The position numbers were made by a program, and so were the translations under genes. Source: JAEUJM01 sp044221555 (lineage in GTDB: Bacteria > Actinomycetota > Acidimicrobiia > Acidimicrobiales > DATDAH01). From it: DNA of 64,000 nucleotides. Where the stretch lies: positions 1 to 64,000 of the forward strand of contig JBGAOY010000011.1 in the NCBI GenBank assembly GCA_044221555.1, given 5' to 3'. Below the pieces are notes generated by a model. It did no database searches and was not told the DNA's origin. It was given only the letters and a program-made list of their open reading frames with translations. This document shows, one piece after another, positions 31,304 through 38,845 of the stretch; position 1 is the stretch's first letter; each line of letters starts with the position of its first letter.

Positions 31304-33349
31304 TTACGGGTTCGCCGGCGTGGCGGGCGCGAACGTGGTGGCGGCGTCGTCGGTGGGTACGAGCAGCTCGATCTCGTTCGCGCCCTGATGGATGAGCTCC
31401 TCGTCGAGAACGCCGGCGTAGGTGTCGCCCCCCGCCATGCGGGTGAGCGTGCCGGCGACGGTGCCGTCGAGCACGACGAGCACGTCGGTGGGTGCGCCGG
31501 GCCCGGTGACGGTGCCCCAGACGAACGCGGGGATGGTTCCGGTGGTGGCGGTGTCGACCGCTTGCAGGTCGGCGTGCTGCTCGAGCCGCCACACGAGCGG
31601 GCTCGTGCCGTCCACCGCGAGGTCGGACGCCTTCCGTCCGACCAGGGAGCCGAGCGGGCCCGCGGCGGCCACCGCGTGCCAGCCCGAGCCGCGCGGCAGC
31701 AGCTCGGCATTGCGTCGCGCGACGTCGACGACCTGGTGGAAGGTGATGTCCGGGTGGATGGCATCGCCCAGGTCGGCCACGTAGAGGGCGGCATCGGGCG
31801 GCCGGCCGGGCACGGGCCGGAGGATCGACTGACCGTCGAGCTCCCAGCCCATGTCGATCCCGAGCACGTCCATGATGGTGGGCAGCACGTCGACGTTGTA
31901 GGCCAGGTCCAGCCGGGTGTCGCCGCTCGTCTGGCCCGGGCGCTTCACGAAGAGCGGCACGCGGTAGATCTCGTGGGCGGTGTCCGCCGCGGGTCGACGA
32001 TAGGGGTACCTCGGGTCGAAGGCGGCCCCGTGGTCGGCCAGAACGACCACCAGCGCCTCGTCCCAGAGCCCCTGGTCCTGCAGGCGGTCGATGAGCCGGC
32101 CGAGCAACGCGTCGACGGCGCCGACCTGCAGCAGGTGACGCTGTAGGCCGAGTCGTGCCCGCACAGGGTCGTCGTCCCACTTGCCCTCGGTGGTGGGGCC
32201 GCTGGAGAACTGCGCGTCGGTCCGGTACTCGGCACCGCTCGGTGTCAAGGTCCAGGGCACGTGAGGCAGGACCACGTGCTCGTACCACAGGAGCGGTCGG
32301 TCGCCTCCGGCGTCGATGGCGTCGATGCCGGCGCGCGCCCGGTCCAGGCGCTGGGCCGCCGAGTCGCCGCCGAAGGCGTCGACGTCGTCGAAGTCGGCCA
32401 GGGTGCGGACTTCGGCGGGCAGGCGGTCGCGCAGGCCGCGGGGCAGCCACAGCTGGCCGGCCACGCCTACGGCGTCATTGGCCAGGCCGCCCCAGTCCAC
32501 CGCACCGGCGCACAGCGACTGCGGGCACAGCTCGGTGACCGGCTCGTCCACCTGGAGGTCGTAGGAGCCTCCGAGCAGCGTGAACAGGTTGTCGGGGTGG
32601 TCGGTGGCGGTGGGCAGCTCGCCCTCGACGGGCACGTCGCCCGTGACGGCCGCGGGCACGCTGGCCGTGGTGGACGGCGCGACCGCCACGGCGTCGGCGT
32701 ACCAGGTGGACTCGGCCGCGAGCCGCCCGAAGTTGGGGAAGCGGTCGGTGTTCAGCGAGCCGTCGGCGCGCAGCAGCGACGCCAGGGGCAGCTCGTCGAG
32801 TTGCAGCACGATCACGGGCGCGGGACGGGTCACGGTGACGTCCGCGACCGCGCCGGGGTCGGCCTGCCACACCAGGTCGGACGACGGCGACCAGGCGGCC
32901 AGCGCGACGACCGCGAACAACGGCGTGACCGCGAGGAGGCTGCCGGCCTGACGGGCGGCCCGCCACCGTCGCATCGCCCAGAGGACGGCCACCCCGCCGG
33001 CGGCGGCCAGGACGACGGGGAGCACATCGGTGGGCGGGTCGAGTGGGCGCAGCAGCGACCCGGTGGCCATGGCCCCGAACACGACGATCCAACCGCACCA
33101 GAGCCCTCGTCCCGCTCGGGACGACAGGGCCGTTGCCGCGGCCACGCTGGCCACCGCGATCAGGGGCGGCAGCGTGGCCAGCGCCAGGGCCGCCCCGACG
33201 AGGGCGCGACCGGTGAGCGCGTGGGCCACCAGGAATTCGGGGTTGCGGCCGAGCAGATCGAGCAGGGGCAGGGCGTAGCCGAACCCCGCGAGGCCGAGCA
33301 GGGGCAGCAGTTCGTCGGCGGCCGTGCGCCGCCAGTCGACGTCGGTCAC
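31304..33349 (-). CDS. Membrane protein with a sulfatase/phosphoglycerol-transferase-like domain
   Basis: 681 residues. About five membrane helices (residues 15-170) anchor an extracytoplasmic alkaline-phosphatase-superfamily domain. Motifs are VIVLQLDELPLAS (first metal site), the likely nucleophile loop APSTTASVPAAVTG, WYEHVVLPHVPWTL, and VVVLADHGAAFDP with the late Asp-His pair. The design is that of LtaS/OpgB/EptA-like enzymes that transfer phospho-alcohol groups onto envelope glycans or lipids, but sulfatase activity cannot be excluded. The GTG at 33349 overlaps the stop of the VOC gene by four bases (GTGA). The short C-terminal extra domain may bind sugar. Confidence 0.8.
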   Translation of the reverse strand: MTDVDWRRTAADELLPLLGLAGFGYALPLLDLLGRNPEFLVAHALTGRALVGAALALATLPPLIAVASVAAATALSSRAGRGLWCGWIVVFGAMATGSLLRPLDPPTDVLPVVLAAAGGVAVLWAMRRWRAARQAGSLLAVTPLFAVVALAAWSPSSDLVWQADPGAVADVTVTRPAPVIVLQLDELPLASLLRADGSLNTDRFPNFGRLAAESTWYADAVAVAPSTTASVPAAVTGDVPVEGELPTATDHPDNLFTLLGGSYDLQVDEPVTELCPQSLCAGAVDWGGLANDAVGVAGQLWLPRGLRDRLPAEVRTLADFDDVDAFGGDSAAQRLDRARAGIDAIDAGGDRPLLWYEHVVLPHVPWTLTPSGAEYRTDAQFSSGPTTEGKWDDDPVRARLGLQRHLLQVGAVDALLGRLIDRLQDQGLWDEALVVVLADHGAAFDPRYPYRRPAADTAHEIYRVPLFVKRPGQTSGDTRLDLAYNVDVLPTIMDVLGIDMGWELDGQSILRPVPGRPPDAALYVADLGDAIHPDITFHQVVDVARRNAELLPRGSGWHAVAAAGPLGSLVGRKASDLAVDGTSPLVWRLEQHADLQAVDTATTGTIPAFVWGTVTGPGAPTDVLVVLDGTVAGTLTRMAGGDTYAGVLDEELIHQGANEIELLVPTDDAATTFAPATPANP

Positions 33350-34026
33350 GCGACGGCCGCGGCGCCGCGGGACATGAACGCGGTCGGCACGGACATGGCG
33401 ATGTCGCGCGTGCGCAGCGTGGCGATGCGCCGGCCGGGTTGCACGGCGTCCTTCGGGGTGGTCAGGAGCGGCCCGAGCACGGCGGCGGTGGCGTCGAGGT
33501 CGGCCACGGTGTGGGCGAGGCCGTACAGGCGGGCCGGGCGGTGCCGGTGTGCCGGGTCGGGCTGCCGCGGCCCGATCTGTTCCAGGATCACCTCGCCGAA
33601 GCGGAAGAAGTCCTGGCGCATGGGCCGGTCGTACCCGTCGGCCAGGCGGGTGCGACGGTGGACCCCGCCGATCGCCTCGATCGCGGTGATGGTGCGATCC
33701 GGATCGGGGGTGGTCATGACGACATGATCGATCACCAGGGCACCGTTGGGGTGCGCGGCCCCCGCTGGGCCGCTCGTGCCCGCGTCCGGCGGGGTGGCCG
33801 CGGCCGTGACCACCCCGTCGACCTCGGTGGATCGCAGGGACGCTCCCGCCAGCGTCCACGATCGGATGCCGCGGCCCGGGCCCCGCCCCACGAGCGAAAT
33901 CAGCACCGAGCCGATGCGGCAGGTGCCGTCGTCGTCGACGTGGAAGCCGGCGGCGCGCCAGACGGTCGGGTCGTCCGCCACCTCGAGGCCGACGAGGATG
34001 GGGTTCAGGGGTGCGAGGCCTTCCAC
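33346..34026 (-). CDS. VOC/glyoxalase-like protein
   Basis: 226 residues. The central part ALVIDHVVMTTPDPDRTITAIEAIGGVHRR and later FRFGEVILEQIGP and YGLAHTVADLDATAAVLG show one glyoxalase-type beta-alpha-beta-beta-beta repeat pair; the N-terminal half is a second, poorly conserved module. The metal-ligand pattern (His in IDHVV, Glu in LEQIG, His in LAHTV) is present. Substrate unknown. The best start is GTG at 34024-34026, which overlaps the upstream HExxH gene by 22 bases; longer frames are arginine/proline-rich shadows. Its stop overlaps the sulfatase-like start (GTGA). Confidence 0.7.
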   Translation of the reverse strand: MEGLAPLNPILVGLEVADDPTVWRAAGFHVDDDGTCRIGSVLISLVGRGPGRGIRSWTLAGASLRSTEVDGVVTAAATPPDAGTSGPAGAAHPNGALVIDHVVMTTPDPDRTITAIEAIGGVHRRTRLADGYDRPMRQDFFRFGEVILEQIGPRQPDPAHRHRPARLYGLAHTVADLDATAAVLGPLLTTPKDAVQPGRRIATLRTRDIAMSVPTAFMSRGAAAVA

Positions 34027-34382
34027 GCGGCCGCTTCGGCCCGGGCCTCGGCCTCGAACGGGATGGCCCGGTAGGCGTCCATGTGGTTGCGCAGGTCGAC
34101 GAGGTTGCGCAGGTAGTCCCACAGGTAGCGCCGGAGGAACCCGACATGCCCGTACCGCTGCCACTGGCGGACGTGGACCAGTTCGTGGGCGATGAGCGCC
34201 TCGCTGTGCTCGTGGCCGGGGCGGACGTAGATCGTCCGGCCGATGGTCATGGCGTCGGCCTGCTTCGGCAGGTGCCGGCTCGTGGCGATGCGGGCGCGCT
34301 CGACGGTGGCAGCCGGCAGGTGGTCGAACCGGCGCACGGCGGACTTGGACAGTGGCCGAGCCCCGGCGCCGGCGCGCGCCAC
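34005..34382 (-). CDS. Small HExxH zinc-peptidase-like protein (DUF4157-like)
   Basis: 125 residues. HELVHVRQW at 66-74 is the zinc-binding motif of the DUF4157/eCIS-core peptidase-like group, with GRTIYVRPGHEHSEALIAHEL before it and a C-terminal EAEARAEAAAW. Small stand-alone members are common in actinobacteria and their role is unknown. The GTG at 34382 begins next to the stop of the LysM gene (34384). The first 20 residues are Ala/Arg-rich and a later start is possible. Part of the seven-gene operon. Confidence 0.7.
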   Translation of the reverse strand: MARAGAGARPLSKSAVRRFDHLPAATVERARIATSRHLPKQADAMTIGRTIYVRPGHEHSEALIAHELVHVRQWQRYGHVGFLRRYLWDYLRNLVDLRNHMDAYRAIPFEAEARAEAAAWKASHP

Positions 34383-34383
34383 C

Positions 34384-35160
34384 TCAGTTGGCCTGGAAGT
34401 CGGGCACGAGCGTCATGGCCGCGGTGATGTAGTTGGTGGTGTCGGTGTCCCACGCGCCGGCCAGCGACGCCGAGAGGCCGAGGCGGTACGCCGCCAGCGT
34501 GGCTGCCCAGCTGCCGTCGGTCTCGGTGAGGAGGTAGTCGACGTAGATGGCCATCAGCTCGATGTTGTCGGTGGCGTCGGACGGGTCGAGGGGCGGGCCG
34601 TCCACCAGTTCGTCGTTGATGAAGTCGACGATCTGCGGGGTGAGCTGGGCGATGCCGATGGCGCCGTCGGGCCCCACCAGGTCCTGGTTCCACGACGATT
34701 CCTGCCAGGCGTTGGCCTCGAGCAGCGCGGCGGGCACGTCGTGGGCCTCGGCCATGGTGGTGAACGTCTCCCGCAGGGCCAGGAGGTCGCCGTTCCCGGC
34801 GAGGTCGGTCGGGAGCCCCCGGCCGGTCGACACCGGCAGGGGCACCACGATCTGCGACTCGGGGTCGAGCGACGACGCCTCGGTGAGGCCGTTCGCCTCC
34901 TCGACCGCGGCGCTGGTGGTGGCGTGCAGTTGCGCCACCGACGAGATGGTGTCGCCCAGCCGGACCGTGTACGTGTCGATGCTGCGGTCGGGGGCGGCCT
35001 CGTCATCGGCGCGCAGCCGAGGGACGACGAGGACGGCCAGTGCGACGATGGTCACGCTGGCCGCGACCAGCACGACGACGTTGGACGGGCGATGGCGGTG
35101 ATGCGCCGGGGGGGTGGCCGGCGCGCCGGGCTCGCCGGAGGGCGCGGTTCTCTGGGCCAC
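34384..35160 (-). CDS. LysM and lytic-transglycosylase-like cell-wall protein
   Basis: 258 residues. One membrane anchor (NVVVLVAASVTIVALAVLVV, about 27-46), a LysM peptidoglycan-binding module (YTVRLGDTISSVAQLHA, about 63-110) and an SLT-like domain with ANAWQESSWNQDLVGPDGAIG and IAQLTP, where the Glu of QES is the expected catalytic residue. It should cleave or bind glycan strands outside the membrane, being anchored by its N-terminus. The GTG at 35160 has GGAG close by and follows the transporter stop by 9 nt. Late part of the domain is shorter than typical SLT, so activity is uncertain. Confidence 0.8.
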   Translation of the reverse strand: MAQRTAPSGEPGAPATPPAHHRHRPSNVVVLVAASVTIVALAVLVVPRLRADDEAAPDRSIDTYTVRLGDTISSVAQLHATTSAAVEEANGLTEASSLDPESQIVVPLPVSTGRGLPTDLAGNGDLLALRETFTTMAEAHDVPAALLEANAWQESSWNQDLVGPDGAIGIAQLTPQIVDFINDELVDGPPLDPSDATDNIELMAIYVDYLLTETDGSWAATLAAYRLGLSASLAGAWDTDTTNYITAAMTLVPDFQAN

Positions 35161-35169
35161 GGCTCCGGT

Positions 35170-35877
35170 TTAGTCGATCTGGGCCCAGTCGCGATCGGGC
35201 GCCACGTAGATCAGGGGCATGCTCACCAGGGTGACCAGCCCCTTGACCGTGATGTTCACCAGCACGATGTCCCACACGGCGGGCCACGGGAGGGTGAGCG
35301 GGTGGTCGCCGAGCAGGGGGAGCGACCCGAAGGCGAGCACGCTGAACAAGATGCTGTCGAGCGGCACGCTGACCGCGTTGCTGGTCAGCACCCGCGCCCA
35401 CTGATGTCGCGTCGTGACCCGGGTGACGAACCAGTGGTAGACCTCGGTGTCGACCAGCTCGCTCACCACCTCGGCCACGATCGAGGCGATCACGATCCGC
35501 CAGACGGGACCGAGGATGGCCGAGTACTCGGCACCGAGGCCCCACGAGGGGTCACTGGCCACGCCGGCGGTCCACGCGAAGTAGGCGCCCATGAACAGGT
35601 TGACGCCGCCGCAGGTGACGATCAGCGTGCGGGCCGCCGACCGCCCGAGCACCTTGTGGACGACGTCGCGCAACGTGAAGGTGATCGGGTAGATGAACGT
35701 GCCCATGTCCACCGCCCGCCCGGCGACGACGCCGATCTTCAGGCTCGCCACGTCGGCGATCACCTGGGCGCCGGCGTAGGCGGCCACGGCGATGACGGCC
35801 ACCCGGGTGAAGGCGGTGAGGGTGCCCGAGGAACCGGCAGCGGGAGCGGGGTGTGCGGCATCGGTGCTCAGGGCCAT
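35170..35877 (-). CDS. Queuosine-precursor transporter (VUT/YhhQ family)
   Basis: 235 residues with six or so membrane helices. ADVASLKIGVVAGRAVDMGTFIYPITFTLRDVVHKVLG, EVVSELVDTEVYHWF and SNAVSVPLDSILFSVLAF are the family marks of the QPTR/VUT vitamin and queuosine-precursor uptake group. It probably imports preQ0/preQ1 or a related base, though tgt and que genes are not in the window. The ATG at 35877 is preceded by CAGGAT 7 nt upstream and no ribosome site. It leads the operon to the LysM, HExxH, VOC, sulfatase-like, unknown and beta-propeller genes, and shares a symmetric promoter with the leader of the desaturase gene. Confidence 0.85.
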   Translation of the reverse strand: MALSTDAAHPAPAAGSSGTLTAFTRVAVIAVAAYAGAQVIADVASLKIGVVAGRAVDMGTFIYPITFTLRDVVHKVLGRSAARTLIVTCGGVNLFMGAYFAWTAGVASDPSWGLGAEYSAILGPVWRIVIASIVAEVVSELVDTEVYHWFVTRVTTRHQWARVLTSNAVSVPLDSILFSVLAFGSLPLLGDHPLTLPWPAVWDIVLVNITVKGLVTLVSMPLIYVAPDRDWAQID

Positions 35878-35883
35878 GGCGCC

Positions 35884-35890
35884 TATCCTG
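35884..35890. promoter_or_regulatory. Overlapping bidirectional -10 boxes (TATCCTG)
   Basis: Read on the plus strand TATCCT ends 6 nt before a GTG at 35896; on the minus strand CAGGAT ends 7 nt before the transporter ATG at 35877. The same layout occurs at 8159-8165 and 59869-59875. Confidence 0.5.
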
Positions 35891-35895
35891 CCCGC

Positions 35896-35919
35896 GTGAG
35901 CCGGGAGCGGGAGGCGTGA
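35896..35919 (+). CDS. Possible leaderless leader peptide 1 (7 residues)
   Basis: GTG, six codons and TGA (MSREREA) begin 6 nt after the TATCCT box, the leaderless spacing used by many genes here. Its TGA overlaps the GTG of a second short frame (GTGA, 35916-35919). Strongly charged and too short for a function of its own; a translational leader of the desaturase gene is possible. Confidence 0.3.
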   Translation: MSREREA

Positions 35920-35975
35920 GCGACGCGGGGGCCCGAGCGGCCCGTGAGCGAAGCGAGCAGGAGCGGGCGACGTGA
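35916..35975 (+). CDS. Possible leader peptide 2 (19 residues)
   Basis: Starts GTGAGCGACGCGG, exactly the first 13 bases of the desaturase gene at 35972, and ends with a TGA that overlaps that gene's GTG (GTGA, 35972-35975). The peptide is MSDAGARAARERSEQERAT. It may be a by-product of a local duplication of the start region or a true coupled leader. Confidence 0.3.
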   Translation: MSDAGARAARERSEQERAT

Positions 35976-37615
35976 GCGACGCGGTGGTGGTGGGTGCCGG
36001 CCCCAACGGGCTGGTGGCGGCCAACGTCCTCGCCGATGCCGGTTGGGACGTGGTGGTCCTCGAGGCCAACGCCGTGCCCGGGGGCGCGGTGCGCACGGCG
36101 GAGGTCACCGCGCCGGGGTTCCGCAACGACCTGTTCAGCGCGTTCTACCCGTTGGCGGTGGCGTCGCCCGCGCTCGCGTCGCTCCACCTCGAGCAGTACG
36201 GGCTCTCGTGGTGCCGCGCGCCGTTGGTGGTCGCCAACCCCACCCCCGACGGGCCCACCGCGGTGCTGTCGACCGATGTCGACGAGACCGCGGCGTCGCT
36301 CGACCGGTTCGCGCCCGGCGACGGTGACGGCTGGCGCCACCTCTACGACCTGTGGCGCCACGTGGGTGACCGCCTCATCGATGCGCTGCTGCAGCCGTTC
36401 CCGCCTGTGGTCGCCGGCGCCCGGGTGGCCGCGGCGCTCGGGCCGTCCCGGGCCATGCCCTTCACCCGCCTGGCCCTCATGACCGTGCGCCGGCTGGCTC
36501 AGGAGGAGTTCTCGGGCGATGGCGGCGGGGTGCTCCTCGGCGGCTGCGCGCTGCACACCGATCTCAGTCCCGAGTCGGCCGGAGGCGGTCTCTTCGGCTG
36601 GGTGCTGGGGGGGCTGGGCCAGGAGCAGGGCTTCCCGGTGCCGGCCGGCGGGGCGCAGTCGCTCACCGATGCGCTCGTGCGCCGCCTGGTCGAACGAGGC
36701 GGGCGGGTCGAGTGCGGCGTGCGGGTCACGGGTGTCGACGTGCGGGGCGGCCGAGCGGTGGGCGCCGTCGCCGAGGACGGCACGGTGTTCGGGGCGTCGC
36801 GTGCGGTACTGGCCGATGTCGGGGCGCCCGCGTTGTACTCCCATCTCGTGGCTGCCGAGCACCTCCCGTCCCGGGTCCTCGAGGACGTGCGCCGCTTCGA
36901 GTACGGATCGGGGACGGTCAAGGTCGACTGGGCCCTCGATGCGCCCGTCCCCTGGCTCGATCCCGAGGTGAACCGAGCCGGCACGGTGCACGTCACCGAC
37001 TCGCTCGACGACCTGTCGGACATGTCGTCGCAGTTGGTGCGCGGCCTCCTGCCGGCCAACCCCTACCTGGTGATGGGCCAGATGACCACCGCCGACCCGT
37101 CGCGGTCCCCGGCAGGCACGGAGTCGGCGTGGGCCTACGCCCATGTGCCCCGGAACGTCAAGGGTGACGCGGGCTCCGACGGCCTCACCGGTCGGTGGGA
37201 CGAGCGCGAGACGGAGCGATTCGTCGCCCGGATGGAACAGCGGATCGAGCGTCTGGCGCCGGGCTTCCGGGATCATGTCATGGCCCGGCACGTGTTCACC
37301 CCGCCGACCTTCGAGCAGGCCAACGCGAACCTGGTCGGCGGCGAGATCAACGGTGGCACCGCCCAGTTGCACCAACAGCTGGTGTTCCGACCGGTGCCCG
37401 GCCTGGGCCGTCCGGAGACACCGGTCGACCGCCTGTTCCTGGCATCGGCCTCGGCCCACCCCGGTGGTGGTGTGCACGGCGCCTGCGGGGCCAACGCGGC
37501 GCAGGCCGCGCTCGGCCGAGACCGTCGGGGGCGGCGACTGATCGCCGCCGGGGCCGCACTCTCGGCGGTGGCCCTGGCCCGTCGTGCCTCCGGTCGCCGG
37601 CGGTCGGTAGCTTGA
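35972..37615 (+). CDS. FAD-dependent phytoene-desaturase-like oxidoreductase
   Basis: 547 residues. Dinucleotide-binding VVVGAGPNGLVAANVLADAG and EANAVPGGAVRTAEVT at the N-terminus, GGAQSLTDALVRRLVERGG in the middle and a C-terminal ASAHPGGGVHGACGANAAQAAL are typical of the carotenoid-desaturase/NAD(P)-FAD-dependent oxidoreductase (COG1233) group. No phytoene synthase or other carotenoid gene lies nearby, so the substrate is open. Start GTG at 35972 has AGGAG 8 nt upstream and an overlap with a short upstream frame. The C-terminus ends in an Arg/Ala tail. The -10 box of the next gene lies within its last codons. Confidence 0.85.
   Translation: MSDAVVVGAGPNGLVAANVLADAGWDVVVLEANAVPGGAVRTAEVTAPGFRNDLFSAFYPLAVASPALASLHLEQYGLSWCRAPLVVANPTPDGPTAVLSTDVDETAASLDRFAPGDGDGWRHLYDLWRHVGDRLIDALLQPFPPVVAGARVAAALGPSRAMPFTRLALMTVRRLAQEEFSGDGGGVLLGGCALHTDLSPESAGGGLFGWVLGGLGQEQGFPVPAGGAQSLTDALVRRLVERGGRVECGVRVTGVDVRGGRAVGAVAEDGTVFGASRAVLADVGAPALYSHLVAAEHLPSRVLEDVRRFEYGSGTVKVDWALDAPVPWLDPEVNRAGTVHVTDSLDDLSDMSSQLVRGLLPANPYLVMGQMTTADPSRSPAGTESAWAYAHVPRNVKGDAGSDGLTGRWDERETERFVARMEQRIERLAPGFRDHVMARHVFTPPTFEQANANLVGGEINGGTAQLHQQLVFRPVPGLGRPETPVDRLFLASASAHPGGGVHGACGANAAQAALGRDRRGRRLIAAGAALSAVALARRASGRRRSVA
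37608..37613 (+). promoter_or_regulatory. -10 box of the NarL-type regulator gene (leaderless)
   Basis: TAGCTT ends 6 nt before the GTG at 37620 and lies inside the 3' end of the desaturase gene. Confidence 0.5.
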
Positions 37616-37619
37616 CGCC

Positions 37620-38297
37620 GTGATCCGGGTGGTGCTGGCGGAGGACAACGTGTTGTTGCGCGAGGGGATCTCCCGCCTCGTCGCCGCCCAGGACGACCTC
37701 GACCTGGTGGGCATGGCCGGTGACCTACCGGGCCTGCTCGACCTCATCGACCGCGAGAAGCCCGATGTGGTCATCACCGACATCCGCATGCCGCCCACGG
37801 GCACCGACGAAGGCATACGGGCGGCGTCCACGCTGCGGGTCGACCACCCCCGCATCGGCGTCGTGGTGCTCAGCCAGTACGCCGAGCCTGCCTACGCGCT
37901 GGCCCTCCTGGCCGACGGCTCGGAGGGCCGCGCCTACCTGTTGAAGGAGCGGGTGAGCGAGGTGGACGAGTTGCTCACCGCCGTGCGCGAGGTCGCCGCG
38001 GGCGGCTCGGTGATCGACCCCAAGGTGGTCGAGTCGCTGGTGGCCGGCCGGCGGGGGCCGGCCAGCGAGCTCCGTCGGCTCACGCCCCGTGAGTCCGAGG
38101 TGCTGGGTGAGATGGCGCAGGGCAAGAGCAACGCGGCCATCGCCGCCTCGCTGGTCCTGAGCGAGCGGGCCGTGGAGAAGCACACCAACTCGATCTTCTC
38201 GAAGCTGGGCCTGTCGGAGGAGAAGGACGTGAACCGGCGGGTCAAGGCGGTGCTGCTCTACCTGGCCGAGGAAGGGCGAGGTAGCACCACCCCGTGA
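37620..38297 (+). CDS. NarL/LuxR-type response regulator
   Basis: 225 residues. Receiver domain (residues 1-125) with the acid pair AEDN, the phospho-acceptor Asp in VVITDIRMPP and the Lys in YLLKERV; then a LuxR helix-turn-helix with LTPRESEVLGEMAQGKSNAAIA and RAVEKHTNSIFSKLGL. DNA-binding output regulator. Its receiver is close in sequence to that of the cyclase-fused regulator at 54267 (shared SDIRMPP-like, VVLSQY and YLLK strings). Likely phosphorylated by the NarX-type kinase at 38846. Leaderless GTG. The CheY-like gene follows 53 bp later. Confidence 0.92.
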   Translation: MIRVVLAEDNVLLREGISRLVAAQDDLDLVGMAGDLPGLLDLIDREKPDVVITDIRMPPTGTDEGIRAASTLRVDHPRIGVVVLSQYAEPAYALALLADGSEGRAYLLKERVSEVDELLTAVREVAAGGSVIDPKVVESLVAGRRGPASELRRLTPRESEVLGEMAQGKSNAAIAASLVLSERAVEKHTNSIFSKLGLSEEKDVNRRVKAVLLYLAEEGRGSTTP

Positions 38298-38350
38298 CAC
38301 GTGGCTGCATGGTGGTGGCCCTCGCAAACGTCTGACACGATGAGTCCACG

Positions 38351-38755
38351 ATGAGCGTGGAAGTACCCAGCGAGCAGCAGGTCTCGGTGCTGGTCGTCGA
38401 CGACCAGGCGCCGTTCCGCCTCGCCGCGCGCGCCGTCATAAAGCGGGCCGAGGGCTTCGAGCTGATCGGTGAGGCCGGCACGGGTGAGGAGGCGGTCGAA
38501 CTGGCCGGCGAGCTGCATCCCGACCTGGTGCTGATGGACATCAACATGCCCGGCATCAACGGCATCGAAGCCACCAGCCGGATCGTGTCGCAGGAGCCGG
38601 GCGCGGTGGTGTTCCTGTGCAGCACCTACGAGCGCAGCGACCTGCCCGAGGAGGCCGGCGAGAGCGGCGCGCGGGCCTACATCAACAAAGAGGAGCTGGG
38701 TCCTGGCGTTCTGCGCGAGTTGTGGGAGGCCCGCGAGGGCGCCACGCTCGACTGA
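38351..38755 (+). CDS. Stand-alone receiver-domain response regulator (CheY-like)
   Basis: 134 residues, one receiver domain: VLVVDDQAPFRLAARAVI, phospho-acceptor Asp in DLVLMDINMPGINGIEA and the Lys in YINKEELG; no output domain. Such proteins relay phosphate or act through protein contact. Start ATG at 38351 has no strong ribosome site. It converges on the sensor kinase gene across the 55-bp palindromic element, so it is likely part of the same signalling set. Confidence 0.85.
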   Translation: MSVEVPSEQQVSVLVVDDQAPFRLAARAVIKRAEGFELIGEAGTGEEAVELAGELHPDLVLMDINMPGINGIEATSRIVSQEPGAVVFLCSTYERSDLPEEAGESGARAYINKEELGPGVLRELWEAREGATLD

Positions 38756-38766
38756 GGCCAACCGAA

Positions 38767-38821
38767 CCGGATTCCTTGGTGAGGAACCACCTCGCAGGTG
38801 GTTTCACGACAGATTCTCCGG
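38767..38821. repeat. 55-bp palindromic element A between convergent genes
   Basis: Begins CCGGATTCCTTGGTGA and ends GATTCTCCGG; the outer CCGGA/TCCGG arms pair and an inner perfect 8-bp stem AACCACCT (38785-38792) / AGGTGGTT (38796-38803) closes on CGC. A 55-bp relative is at 57670-57724. It fills most of the 90-bp gap between the CheY-like and kinase stops and may end transcription of both. Confidence 0.65.
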
Positions 38822-38845
38822 TGTGGAGGGTCGGCGAACGCCTGA

